From contig NZ_LT896716.1 in NCBI RefSeq assembly GCF_900187405.1, positions 1 through 64,000 of the forward strand: 64,000 nucleotides of DNA, given 5' to 3'. Both the position numbers and the translations under genes were made by a program. The DNA is from Geobacter sp. DSM 9736 (GTDB lineage Bacteria; Desulfobacterota; Desulfuromonadia; Geobacterales; Geobacteraceae). Below the pieces are notes generated by a model. That model was given only the letters and a program-made list of their open reading frames with translations. It was not told the DNA's origin and did no database searches. Of the stretch, positions 1-7,904 are shown piece after piece. The first letter of the stretch is position 1; every line of letters starts with the position of its first letter.

Positions 1-95
1 AACCTTAACCTTAACCTTAACCTTAACCTTAACCTTAACCTTAACCTTAACCTTAACCTTAACCTTAACCTTAACCTTAACCTTAACCTTAACCT
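1..95. repeat. telomere-like AACCTT hexanucleotide tandem array
   Basis: Fifteen perfect AACCTT copies followed by a partial copy run from the first base to 95, with no substitutions. The array is cut by the window edge, so its true length is unknown. It ends about 20 bases before the first start codon, inside the likely 5' leader of the first operon. The same hexamer recurs as a hairpin before trpC at 26203-26251. Confidence 0.97.
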
Positions 96-117
96 GTGCG
101 ACTGAAAGGAGCACTTT

Positions 118-402
118 GTGGACAAGGACAAGCAGCAACAGGAAATTTCCGTCATCGGCAGGCTTTTTTCGATCCAGGTCCTGCTGATTCTCATGGGTCT
201 CTTCTCTCTGGGGTCCGGCATCTACACGGGCCAGGCGGTGCAGATTTTCTGGGGGGTCATGATCACCGGCGGCGCCATTCTCCTCCATTTTGTACGGAAG
301 AAGGACTGGAAGAAGCATTGGGAGGAGCAGGAGCGCATGGCCGAGCTTTACCGGCGGCGGGAGCAGGAAAGGAAAGAGCGGGATGCCGAAAAGCGAAAGT
401 AG
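118..402 (+). CDS. small membrane protein of unknown function
   Basis: The 94-residue protein has two predicted membrane segments, at about residues 17-37 and 43-60. A strongly charged tail rich in Lys, Arg and Glu (about 63-94) probably lies in the cytoplasm as a helix. The start is GTG with a good ribosome site, AAGGAG, at 106-111. The reading frame overlaps the start of maf by 20 bases, so the two are probably cotranscribed and coupled. I do not recognise a named family. The tandem hexamer array lies directly upstream. Confidence 0.75.
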   Translation: MDKDKQQQEISVIGRLFSIQVLLILMGLFSLGSGIYTGQAVQIFWGVMITGGAILLHFVRKKDWKKHWEEQERMAELYRRREQERKERDAEKRK

Positions 403-967
403 CATCGTCCTCGCGTCCGCATCTCCGCGGCGCTCGGAACTTCTTGAGTCTGCCGGGATCAACTTCATTGTCGTGCCCGGAGATATAGACGAGGCACCGC
501 TTCCCGGCGAACTTCCGGCAGACCACGTTCAGCGGCTCTCACGGGAGAAGGCGTGCGAGGTGGCCGGCCGAAGTCCCGGGCGATTCTTCATCGGCGCAGA
601 CACCGTCGTCGTATGCGAAGGCGAGATCATGGGGAAGCCGAAGGATGAGGCGGACGCCTTCCGGATGCTCCGAAAACTGTCGGGCATTTCCCACGAGGTG
701 ATCACCGGGTATACCGTCTTCGACAGTGAGAAGAACACCTGCGTCACCGATTCAGTATCTACCAGAGTCTATTTCAAGCAACTGAGCGAAACGGAGATAG
801 GGGCATACATAGCTACCGGGTGCCCTTTCGACAAGGCGGGAGCCTACGCCATCCAGGGGGGCGCGGCCTACATGGTCCGGAAGATCGACGGCTCGTACAG
901 CAATGTGGTGGGGCTGCCGCTTTGCGAGGTGGTGGAGACGCTGCAACGTGTTGGGGCAACCGGCTGA
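383..967 (+). CDS. maf: Maf family nucleoside triphosphate pyrophosphatase
   Basis: This 194-residue protein has the Maf hallmarks: SASPRRSELL near the N terminus, GADTVVV with the catalytic Asp at mid-protein, then KPKDEADAFRMLRKLSG and a VITGYTV stretch. Maf proteins hydrolyse dTTP, UTP or modified nucleotides to monophosphates in the cytoplasm, a housecleaning role, and some delay septation. The frame is open further upstream, but the ATG at 383 follows GGAAAGAG and gives the normal family N terminus. It overlaps the preceding membrane-protein gene. A terminator hairpin follows at 1031-1056. Confidence 0.93.
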   Translation: MPKSESSIVLASASPRRSELLESAGINFIVVPGDIDEAPLPGELPADHVQRLSREKACEVAGRSPGRFFIGADTVVVCEGEIMGKPKDEADAFRMLRKLSGISHEVITGYTVFDSEKNTCVTDSVSTRVYFKQLSETEIGAYIATGCPFDKAGAYAIQGGAAYMVRKIDGSYSNVVGLPLCEVVETLQRVGATG

Positions 968-1030
968 GAACCTCTCCTGCTGCTGTTCCGCAGCCCGAAC
1001 CGCCTATATCGTTTCAAAAAGATGTAATTC

Positions 1031-1056
1031 GGCGACCCCACGGTCGCCGTTTTTTA
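1031..1056 (+). terminator. intrinsic terminator after maf
   Basis: GGCGACC pairs perfectly with GGTCGCC around a CCAC loop and is followed by GTTTTTTAT. This is a classic Rho-independent terminator, separating maf from the toxin-antitoxin operon. Confidence 0.88.
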
Positions 1057-1076
1057 TCTCGTTTATCCAATATTTC

Positions 1077-1118
1077 CTTGCTGTAGAAATATATATCCGA
1101 TAATATTTCTGCAGCAAG
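1077..1118 (+). promoter_or_regulatory. palindromic operator and promoter of the Xre/Res operon
   Basis: Two 16-base arms, CTTGCTGTAGAAATAT (1077-1092) and ATATTTCTGCAGCAAG (1103-1118), are inverted copies with one mismatch and a 10-base spacer. A sigma70-like promoter fits inside: TTGCTG at 1078 and TAATAT at 1101, 17 bases apart. The palindrome runs into the AAGGAGG ribosome site of the antitoxin. Binding of the Xre antitoxin here would block its own promoter, as in other Res/Xre systems; that part is inference. Confidence 0.75.
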
Positions 1119-1130
1119 AAGGAGGGAGCT

Positions 1131-1520
1131 ATGCCTCAGGCCCGCCGCAAACCAGGAGCCGAAGCTCTCGGCAAGGCTGCCGTACTGTCGAAAGCACTCG
1201 TCAGGGCCGCAGCGCAACTGGATCTTCCCCAGGCAAAACTCGCACGCATTCTCGGAGTGAGCGCCGCCACCATGTCCCGCATCTATTCCGGCTCCTACTC
1301 TCTTTCGCCGGAGAAGAAGGAATGGGAATTCGCGGTCTTGCTGGTCCGGTTGTTCCGGTCCCTCGATGCGATAGTCGGTGGGATGACGGAGGATGCACGT
1401 CTTTGGTTGACGAGCGAGAACCGGGCGCTGGCGGATCAGAAGCCGCTGGACCTGATCACCACCACGGAGGGGCTGGTTCGTGTCGTCAACTACCTGGACG
1501 CCAGACGCGCTGTCGTCTAA
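1131..1520 (+). CDS. Xre/MbcA/ParS-type antitoxin of a Res toxin
   Basis: This is a 129-residue protein. Residues about 20-60 form a helix-turn-helix (LPQAKLARILGVSAATMSRI) typical of Xre antitoxins. The C-terminal part, with LFRSLDAIVGG, LWLTSENRALADQKPLDLI and a TEGLVRVVNYLDARR ending, is the DUF2384 antitoxin domain that plugs the Res active site. The start ATG follows a strong AAGGAGGGAG. The reading frame overlaps the toxin by 41 bases. A near-perfect palindrome covers its promoter, consistent with autorepression. Confidence 0.92.
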   Translation: MPQARRKPGAEALGKAAVLSKALVRAAAQLDLPQAKLARILGVSAATMSRIYSGSYSLSPEKKEWEFAVLLVRLFRSLDAIVGGMTEDARLWLTSENRALADQKPLDLITTTEGLVRVVNYLDARRAVV

Positions 1521-2232
1521 CAGCCGTCGTCTCACGGACATCGTGTGGCGGATGGTGGAGGCGCAGCACGTTGCATCTACGATGAAGCTTGTCGATACAC
1601 TTGCGGAGCAGGATCTACTGGAGGAAATCCTCGAGGAGAGCAAGCCGCCGGTGCCGGCGGAGGTCCGTGACCTCGACTACCTGCTGGCCGCTCCTTTCCG
1701 TTACGTGCCGGTCCCTCCCGGGTCACGGTTCCGGGCTACATCCGATCCCGGAGTGTTTTATGCGGCGGAATCCGTAAGAACTGCTTCGGCAGAGGTTGCC
1801 TTCTGGCGCTGGAGGTTCCTTCAGGAAACAGCGGGGCTGGAGCGCCTCGGACCGGCACAGCATACCGCTTTCAGTGTCAGGCTCGACGGTAAGGGCATTG
1901 ACTTGAGGGCGTCCCCTTTCGACGCTGATTCGGCTAGGTGGACAGACCCTCACGATTATACCGCGACCCAGCAATTCGCACGTACCGCAAGGGATGCGGG
2001 GGTAGAGGCAATAAAGTACGAATCGGTGAGAGATCCTTCTCCCTCCTGGTGCATTGCCGTGCTTACACCGAACGCCTTCGCCGCAAAGCGCCCCGAACCG
2101 GATACCCAGACATGGCAGCTGGTGGTAACGCGCGATGAAGCGATCTGGAGGAGGGGGGCGACCCAAACGTGTTCTTTTCCGACTTCACGCTGGTCCTCCT
2201 TTGGTGGTCATGAGAAAACTGGACCAGCGTGA
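1480..2232 (+). CDS. RES domain NAD+-depleting toxin
   Basis: This 250-residue protein carries the RES family signature: RYVPVPPGSRFRA, then GVFYAAESVRTASAEVAFW with the conserved Arg, Tyr and Glu of the active pocket, and DAGVEAIKYESVRDPSPSW near residue 180. Res toxins degrade NAD+ in the cytoplasm unless bound by the Xre antitoxin encoded just upstream. The start is GTG inside the end of the antitoxin gene. The N-terminal SSNSRRLTDIVWRMVEAQH is conserved in the family, which supports this early start. The last 20 residues look less typical and could reflect a late frameshift. Confidence 0.88.
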   Translation: MSSTTWTPDALSSNSRRLTDIVWRMVEAQHVASTMKLVDTLAEQDLLEEILEESKPPVPAEVRDLDYLLAAPFRYVPVPPGSRFRATSDPGVFYAAESVRTASAEVAFWRWRFLQETAGLERLGPAQHTAFSVRLDGKGIDLRASPFDADSARWTDPHDYTATQQFARTARDAGVEAIKYESVRDPSPSWCIAVLTPNAFAAKRPEPDTQTWQLVVTRDEAIWRRGATQTCSFPTSRWSSFGGHEKTGPA

Positions 2233-2279
2233 ACCCGGCTCAGCGGCTTCCTCCGGGCCTCCTGCCTCCGGAGGCGCCG

Positions 2280-2320
2280 GGCGCAGAGGGATCGCGTGTT
2301 TTCGTCACTCTGCGCCTTTA
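2280..2320 (+). terminator. probable terminator after the Res toxin gene
   Basis: GGCGCAGAG (2280-2288) pairs perfectly with CTCTGCGCC (2308-2316) around a 19-base loop and is followed by TTTATAT. The T tract is weak. It lies between convergent genes. Confidence 0.5.
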
Positions 2321-2347
2321 TATGATGATATGCCTCGTGACCAGTTC

Positions 2348-2698
2348 CTACACCCGGGCAGAGAGCCGCTGACCGCATAGCAGGTCCAGCGCCGTCACAC
2401 CGGCGACAGCTGCGGCAGCGACCACGGGTGCTTTCGAGCCGCTTTTGGCGGCGGAGGTCCCCAGGGTCGCCAGGTCGAGCAGGTCTCCCCCAACCCGCGC
2501 CCACAGCCACGGTGCCTGTCTCTGCTGGGTGAGAATCCCTATTCCCGTCGCTATCTCCCGCAGACCGTACGTCCGCAGAAGCCCCTCACGTTTCTCCATT
2601 CGTAATGCCTTGCCTATCTTCCCCGATGCCATGATTTCCGCAACCCCGAGGCCGATGCTGAACCACCCGAGGGCGGTGGCGATTTTTCTGTAGTTCAT
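2348..2698 (-). CDS. small membrane protein, helical domain often found with cyclase/dehydrase proteins
   Basis: The 116-residue protein begins LGWFSIGLGVAEIMASGKI and contains LLRTYGLREIATGIGIL, WLWARVGGDLLDLATLG and an Ala/Val-rich last helix, giving about three or four membrane segments. The GLREIATGIGIL and RVGGDLLDLA pattern is one I associate with the membrane part found next to SRPBCC (polyketide cyclase-like) domains; here it stands alone. Its function is unknown. The ribosome site AAAGGAGAG precedes the ATG. It converges on the Res toxin gene. Confidence 0.7.
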   Translation of the reverse strand: MNYRKIATALGWFSIGLGVAEIMASGKIGKALRMEKREGLLRTYGLREIATGIGILTQQRQAPWLWARVGGDLLDLATLGTSAAKSGSKAPVVAAAAVAGVTALDLLCGQRLSARV

Positions 2699-2929
2699 AC
2701 ATCTCTCCTTTCTCGTTGCATGGACTACTACAAGTATAGCAAAGGGGAGAGAGCAGCCTCTGCTGCACCGGGCAAAAACTTGAGACTTCCGGGGGGAGAT
2801 ATTTACGGGGCTCCAACGTGCTGAGCTGGAAAATCAGGGGAGGGTGGTATGAAGGCCATGCACCCATGGTGATGGAAAGAACTTCAGTGCGGAAGGAGGA
2901 GGGGAGAGCTTCCTGCCTGCAGCGGGATG

Positions 2930-3856
2930 CTAGGCCGGACGCGATGGCAGGAGCACCTTCTGTTCCAGCAGGGTCGCCAGCATTTCCACCCGGGGCATCT
3001 CTATTCCGCGCTCACGTCCATACGCGAGGGGGGTTCGCAGAATCGAGGCTATCTCCAACTGTCGCCCCTCCTCCACGTCGATCTGCATGGAGGGTTTGTA
3101 CTCCCCCATCCTGTCGGTGAATTCAAGCATGCTCTCCGCATATCCGGCAGAGATCGGCCTGGTAAGCCCCTGTGCATTGGCGCCTGTTATCACCTCCAGC
3201 ATGATATCCCGCACGAGGCTCCGGCATGCATCCTGAGCGAGAAGCATGTCGACCGTCTGCTGCAGGAGGGCGCAGAGCCCGTTGAAGGGGATGTTCCAGA
3301 CGAGTTTCTCCCAGCGGCTCCGCTTCAGGTCATCCGTCGCCCGGCAGTCTACCCCAGCCTTCACGAACATCGCTACCAGCCGATTCACCCGTTCCCGGTC
3401 CATGTTCAGGTACTCCCCCAGGACAATCCTTCCTGCTCCCAGGTGATGCACCTCTCCCGGCTCCCCACGGTTGGAGCAGAGAAACGCCACGCCGCCGACG
3501 ATCCGTTCCCTGCCGAACAGCTCCGCCAGCGCCTCTTCGTTTCCGAGCCCGTTCTGCAGGGTCAGTATGAGGGTCGACTCGCCGACCAGGGGCGGTATCA
3601 GCTCGGCATACCTGTCGTTGGCAAAGGTCTTGAGCCCTACGAGCACAAGGTCGACGGGGCCTATCTCCTGGGGCTTCCGGTATCCCTGCACGTGGGGCAG
3701 GGCGAAGTCGCCGTCGATCGAGAAGACTTTCAGACCCTGCCGGGTGATGGCGTCGTAATCCCGCCGCAGCAGAAAATGGACATCCTCGCCGCTTTTTTGC
3801 AACAGCGCCCCGTAATAGAGCCCCAAGGCACCGGCTCCGACTACCGCTATACGCAT
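2930..3856 (-). CDS. panE: 2-dehydropantoate 2-reductase
   Basis: This 308-residue enzyme reduces ketopantoate to pantoate with NADPH, a step of coenzyme A synthesis. The N terminus MRIAVVGAGALGLYYGALL is the Rossmann nucleotide-binding loop GxGxxG. LTLQNGLGNEEAL and the WEKLVWNIPFNGLCAL block contain the conserved Asn and Lys of the ketopantoate reductase active site. The length is normal. The start follows AAGGTGAT. It lies downstream, on the minus strand, of the methyltransferase gene, with one palindromic repeat element between them. Confidence 0.92.
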   Translation of the reverse strand: MRIAVVGAGALGLYYGALLQKSGEDVHFLLRRDYDAITRQGLKVFSIDGDFALPHVQGYRKPQEIGPVDLVLVGLKTFANDRYAELIPPLVGESTLILTLQNGLGNEEALAELFGRERIVGGVAFLCSNRGEPGEVHHLGAGRIVLGEYLNMDRERVNRLVAMFVKAGVDCRATDDLKRSRWEKLVWNIPFNGLCALLQQTVDMLLAQDACRSLVRDIMLEVITGANAQGLTRPISAGYAESMLEFTDRMGEYKPSMQIDVEEGRQLEIASILRTPLAYGRERGIEMPRVEMLATLLEQKVLLPSRPA

Positions 3857-3963
3857 GTATCACCTTCTTGACGGGTGTTGAAAGACAGTCATCTCGTTTA
3901 TTGCCTTGCGCTCTGGCGATGTCTCTAAACTATAGACGTTAGTAAACTTCGTTGAAAAACTGA

Positions 3964-4082
3964 GGTTGTTCAAAAACAGCCAGATCGTCGCACCCGCAGA
4001 AAGCCCCACGGAGGCGTAGCTGCGCTACGCCGCACACGGCGGCTTTTGAGGACGGCGGCGAGATGGCTGTTTTTCAACAACC
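3964..4082. repeat. 119-nt palindromic intergenic element, copy 1
   Basis: Terminal arms GGTTGTTCAAAAACAGCC and GGCTGTTTTTCAACAACC pair almost perfectly. The core contains CGCACCCGCAG, GGAGGCGTAGC, GCTACGCCGCAC and GAGGACGGCGGCGAG. It is the reverse orientation of copies at 42824 and 46677 and has the same 119-nt length. It ends two bases from the stop codon of the methyltransferase gene. A direct outer repeat GTTGAAAAAC precedes it at 3951, as near copy 8. Confidence 0.9.
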
Positions 4083-4084
4083 TT

Positions 4085-5290
4085 CTAAAGGCCCTTAACG
4101 CAGATGGCGTACTTGAGGTACCGCCCCTCGGGGAATGTGACCGGGTAGGGGAAGTCCGCCGGCTGCCCATGGAGGGCGATGACCCGCAGGTGGCTTCCTG
4201 CCTGCAGTGCTCCGCGCCGTATCTCCTTCAGGTAGTCCGCGACATCTACCTTCTGGTGGTTGGAGGAGGCGATAATCAACCCGCCGTCCTCCAGGAGCGG
4301 CAGGGCTGCGGCCACCACTTCCGAGGTTCCCCCCTTGGTGGTGAAGCGGCTTTTGCCTGTTGTGGAAAAGGATGGGGGGTCGAGCAGGATGATGTCGTAA
4401 CGTTTCCCCTGGCGGCCCATTTCCACCAGTGCAGCCAGGCAGTCCCCGACGATGAACTCATGTCGTTTCGGATTCAGCCGGTTCGCGCTGAAGTTAGCTC
4501 TCGCCCTGTCGGTGTAGGCCGGGGATGCGTCGACGCTTGTCACGAGAGTCGCGCCGCCGGCTGCTGCGGCCACCGAAAAGGCGCCGGTGTAGGCAAAGAG
4601 GTTGAGGACCCGCTTTCCCGCTACCCTCTGCATCAGGTCTCGACGGTTGGCGCGCTGGTCGAGGAACAGCCCCGTGTTGAGCCCTTGCTCCAGGCTGACG
4701 AGAAAATCGAGACCGTTTTCCCTGACCGTCAGCCGGTCGGGTGCGGCAATGCCGGCCAGCAGCTTGCCGTAGCGCTTGCTCTCGCTTACGGCCTCCAGCT
4801 CGCGTGTCTTCTGTGGCCGGGATTTTTCGTAGATGCCGAAAGGCTGCAGCATCTCCTGCAGCACCTGAGTCACCAGCGGCAGGTGAGGGCGCCACGCCGC
4901 GGTGTAGAGCTGGACCATGAGATACTCCCCATAGCGGTCCACGGTGAGGCCGGGGAGGCCGTCACCCTCCGCGTTCACCAGGCGGTAGGCAGTGGTCTCT
5001 CCGAGGATGGCATGCTCATCGCGCAGCCGGAACGCCGACGCCAGCCGCTGCTGCACCAGGCGCCGGTCGAGACGAAGCCGCTCGCGCCCCAGCACCCGCG
5101 CCACGATCCGCTCTCCCGGGTCGAGAAGGGCTGTGGCAAGGAAGCGGCCCTGGTTGTCCGTGAGCTCTATAAGCTGTCCGGGGCGGCCGGAGGGCCATTT
5201 TTTCGTATGGCTGTCGGCTATGATCCAGGGATGCCCCAACTCCAGCATTTGTACGGTTTCAGGGCCGACGGGCCATCCAGCATTAGACAT
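4085..5290 (-). CDS. class I SAM-dependent rRNA methyltransferase, RlmI family
   Basis: This is a 401-residue protein. A PUA-like RNA-binding region fills about residues 1-75 (LGHPWIIADS). A middle domain follows, with NAEGDGLPGLTVDRYGEYL. The C-terminal methyltransferase contains GLFLDQRANRR, the SAM loop VLNLFAYTGAFSVAAAAGG and the catalytic motif DIILLDPPSF. The family includes RlmI, which makes m5C1962 in 23S rRNA; the exact target here is inferred. The last bases abut a palindromic element that separates it from panE on the same strand. Confidence 0.88.
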   Translation of the reverse strand: MSNAGWPVGPETVQMLELGHPWIIADSHTKKWPSGRPGQLIELTDNQGRFLATALLDPGERIVARVLGRERLRLDRRLVQQRLASAFRLRDEHAILGETTAYRLVNAEGDGLPGLTVDRYGEYLMVQLYTAAWRPHLPLVTQVLQEMLQPFGIYEKSRPQKTRELEAVSESKRYGKLLAGIAAPDRLTVRENGLDFLVSLEQGLNTGLFLDQRANRRDLMQRVAGKRVLNLFAYTGAFSVAAAAGGATLVTSVDASPAYTDRARANFSANRLNPKRHEFIVGDCLAALVEMGRQGKRYDIILLDPPSFSTTGKSRFTTKGGTSEVVAAALPLLEDGGLIIASSNHQKVDVADYLKEIRRGALQAGSHLRVIALHGQPADFPYPVTFPEGRYLKYAICVKGL

Positions 5291-5404
5291 CTGTGCGCCT
5301 TCTCGGGAAGTTCCTCGGGGGGAGTTGTGAAAGGTTTAGCGGGCCGCAACGAAGCGGGCGCGGCTGCACGCAAGGCCTGACGCCTGCGGTGCGTTCATCA
5401 TTGG

Positions 5405-5797
5405 CTAGTCGTCGAACATCGAGTACTCGATATCCATGACTTGCCAGGTTTCATCCTGATATTTCAGTGTCCAGATCGTGTCAGCCCCCCCGCGGGACCC
5501 TTCGATTATCCCCGCGTCGTAAAGAGCATACACCTCCATGGTCAGCGTGTTGTCGGCGGACAACGGAGAGACTGCGAAGGTAATCGTATAGGGGGGCCAG
5601 TCTTTCTGGTCGTCACTGCCGGTGGCTCGCTCATACTCGCTCCAGGGCACTTCCGAAAGGCCGTCATCCTGGTAGCGCCAGGCACGGCCGTTGTTTGCGA
5701 GTATTGAACCCGGCTCCGAGCTCGCAAAACCATCCCTCCGGATGATGATAAGGGCAAGTTCTTCAGGTGCAGGCGGAATGGGTTTCGCAACGGTCAC
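5405..5797 (-). CDS. conserved hypothetical protein coupled to TPR genes
   Basis: This is a 130-residue protein with no signal peptide and no membrane segment. It is rich in aromatic and acidic residues, with WRYQDDGLSEVPWSEYERA and an acidic end DIEYSMFDD. I do not recognise the family. Its start codon overlaps the stop of the TPR gene at 5794 in an ATGA junction, so it is the third gene of a coupled operon with the two TPR proteins. Confidence 0.7.
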   Translation of the reverse strand: MTVAKPIPPAPEELALIIIRRDGFASSEPGSILANNGRAWRYQDDGLSEVPWSEYERATGSDDQKDWPPYTITFAVSPLSADNTLTMEVYALYDAGIIEGSRGGADTIWTLKYQDETWQVMDIEYSMFDD

Positions 5798-7008
5798 TGA
5801 TCTCTCCCCTCATCATCTGCCGATGAAAGAATACCGCGAACCTCGGCATCTTCCGGGTTCTGCTCGAGTGCGATCCTGAGGTGTTCAAGCCCTTCCTCCC
5901 GCCGCCCCATCTGCAGGCAGGCAAGTCCGAAATCCTTGCGAAGGTCCCTGAGGCTGCCGTTCAACTCGACTGCCGCCGCAAAGTAGGAGAACGCCTCCGG
6001 GTTGCCGTCACGAGCGAGAAGTTTTCCCATGGCGTGATGAAAATCGGGAAATTCCGGGTTGAGTTCGATGGCCTTCAGGAAAGACTCCCGGGCTCGCTGT
6101 GTATCGCCTCCCGACAGTTCCGCCGACCCGAGCCCGAAGTGGGCCAGGGCGAGAGAGCCGTCCAGCGAGGTTGCTTCCCGGAAACAGCGCCGGGCCTCCT
6201 GGTGGTTCCCCATGAGCAGATTGATGTTGCCGAGGTTGATCTTCGCAAGCGGGAAGCCGGGGTCCAGTTCCGCCGCAACGGTGCATTGGGCGAGGGCGTC
6301 CTCGAGCCTTCCCGCCATCATGAGCGCTGCGCCGTAGTTGTTCCGGCACTTCACATGGTCCGGATTGAGCCTGACTGCTTTCTCGTAGTGCGTGATAGCC
6401 TCATCGAAGCGTCCCAGGTCCTGGAGCAGCACGGCGTAGGTGTACAGCGAGTCCCAGTGGTTCGGCGCGTGCCTGAGGGCCTCCTGAAGCACGGCTTCGG
6501 CGTATTCGTAAATGCGCAGGTCGTGAAGGGTATCCCCGAGCTTGTGGAGAACGCTGGCATGGTCCGGAAGAATGCCTGCGGCTATCTCGAAACAGACCGC
6601 GCTTTCCTGAAGAAGCCCCTGGGCCTTGAGACGGTCGCCGAAGGAGATGACGATCTCCGCTACATCGGGTTCCTTGATCAAAGGTTCTTCTTCCAGCAGG
6701 GCGACCAGGTCCTGTGCAACGGCGCGGGAAATGGTGGCTCCATCTGAGGAGACACGCCGGCTGAGGGAGCGCAGATCTTCGGTGGCCTCGGCGAGATTTC
6801 CCTTGGCGGCCTTCAGCGCCGAGGCAAAAAAGGGTGCCAGGTTGTCATGGGGCGAGTCTTCGGCAAAGCTTTCATAGGCAGCGAGGGCGGGGTCCAGCTC
6901 GCCGCGCAGGTGCATCTGCAGGGCCGTTACAAAGTCGGCGCCGGAAACTTCAGCGGCGCTGTCGTCGGTTTCTCCGTTCCTTCCGAACATCTTGTTGAAA
7001 AATCCCAT
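5794..7008 (-). CDS. tetratricopeptide repeat protein
   Basis: This 404-residue protein is made of about nine TPR units between residues 25 and 395. Examples are HVKCRNNYGAALMMAGRLED and FPLAKINLGNINLLMGNHQE, with the usual Gly/Ala/Pro spacing of 34 residues. It starts MGFFNKMFGRNGE and has no signal peptide, so it is probably a cytoplasmic scaffold. It lies 21 bases after another TPR gene on the same strand and overlaps a small gene by four bases. No catalytic domain is visible, so the partner is unknown. Confidence 0.85.
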   Translation of the reverse strand: MGFFNKMFGRNGETDDSAAEVSGADFVTALQMHLRGELDPALAAYESFAEDSPHDNLAPFFASALKAAKGNLAEATEDLRSLSRRVSSDGATISRAVAQDLVALLEEEPLIKEPDVAEIVISFGDRLKAQGLLQESAVCFEIAAGILPDHASVLHKLGDTLHDLRIYEYAEAVLQEALRHAPNHWDSLYTYAVLLQDLGRFDEAITHYEKAVRLNPDHVKCRNNYGAALMMAGRLEDALAQCTVAAELDPGFPLAKINLGNINLLMGNHQEARRCFREATSLDGSLALAHFGLGSAELSGGDTQRARESFLKAIELNPEFPDFHHAMGKLLARDGNPEAFSYFAAAVELNGSLRDLRKDFGLACLQMGRREEGLEHLRIALEQNPEDAEVRGILSSADDEGRDQ

Positions 7009-7029
7009 GACCTGTCCTTTTTATCTAGA

Positions 7030-7761
7030 TTACTCAGCGCCTGAATCCACGTTCTCGCCCTGAAGTTCCGCAAACGCCTGCTGCAAAGCCGGATCGGGGG
7101 TTTTGCCCTCGGCTGCGCAGAGGTAGTAGCGGCATCGGACGGATGAAGGATTCTTCTTCACCGCCTTCCTGAGCGCCGCCACGGCATCCTGGTTCCTGCC
7201 CATTTTCAGGAAGCACATCCCGATATCGAAGTTGATATCGGGGAAAGCCGGGTTAAGGATGACGACATTCTTGAAGGCAAGTATCGCATCTTCGTTCTTG
7301 CCGTCCCTGGCAAGGACTTTCCCGATCAGGTAGTGCAACTGCGGGATGTTCGGATTGATGCTCAACGCCCGGTTCACATGCTCCACCATCTCTTCGACCT
7401 TGTCCGCGGTTTTCGCCAGAATGGTGGCGATGCCGAAATGAGCGGGCATCAGATTGTCATCGAGGGAGAGGGCTCCTCTGAACTGTTCCAGCGCCTTCTC
7501 GAAGTCCCCTTGAAGCTTGTATACGTTGCCCAGGTTGATCTTTATGTATGGGGATGAAGGGTCGAGTTCCGCCGCCTTGACCAGGTACGGCTCGGCCTCG
7601 GAGGCTTTGCCCGTTTCGGCGAAAACCGTCCCCAGGAGATAGTTGGCGTCCAGGTTCTCCGGGTCGATTTCGAGGGCTTCCCTGTAAAATTTCGCGGCTG
7701 CTTCGTACTTCTTCTGGCGGTGCTTCTCGTGGGCCTTCTTCAATAGAACGTCGATCGACAT
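7030..7761 (-). CDS. tetratricopeptide repeat protein
   Basis: This 243-residue protein has about six TPR units, for example YEAAAKFYREALEIDPENLD and IKINLGNVYKLQGDFEKALE. The ATG at 7761, giving MSIDVLLKKAHEKH, follows GGAGAGAAAG at the right distance. A longer reading from 7815 has no ribosome site. It is the first gene of the three-gene TPR operon, 21 bases before the 404-residue TPR protein. A scaffold role is inferred. Confidence 0.85.
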   Translation of the reverse strand: MSIDVLLKKAHEKHRQKKYEAAAKFYREALEIDPENLDANYLLGTVFAETGKASEAEPYLVKAAELDPSSPYIKINLGNVYKLQGDFEKALEQFRGALSLDDNLMPAHFGIATILAKTADKVEEMVEHVNRALSINPNIPQLHYLIGKVLARDGKNEDAILAFKNVVILNPAFPDINFDIGMCFLKMGRNQDAVAALRKAVKKNPSSVRCRYYLCAAEGKTPDPALQQAFAELQGENVDSGAE

Positions 7762-7904
7762 CTTTCTCTCCAACCCATATGGAATTTGTCTCCGGGTGCG
7801 ATTATTACCACACATCCGGAGCCGGATAAAGCCGTTTTCGGGGAAGGAGATCAGATCGGGCTATCTTCGCTTCGGGATATGGGGGAGCATTCCTGCAGGG
7901 AGAT

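Noticed and set aside
1-95. CRISPR array
   Set aside because: The repeat is a pure hexamer with no spacers.
2160-2232. Frameshift in the last part of the Res toxin gene
   Set aside because: The end is atypical, but the catalytic residues are upstream and the frame remains open; without an alignment I cannot claim a shift.
4046-5380. 444-codon open frame opposite the RlmI-like gene, and similar long antisense frames opposite panE, trpD and trpB
   Set aside because: Each is a mirror of a well-supported gene and lacks a ribosome site and domain content.
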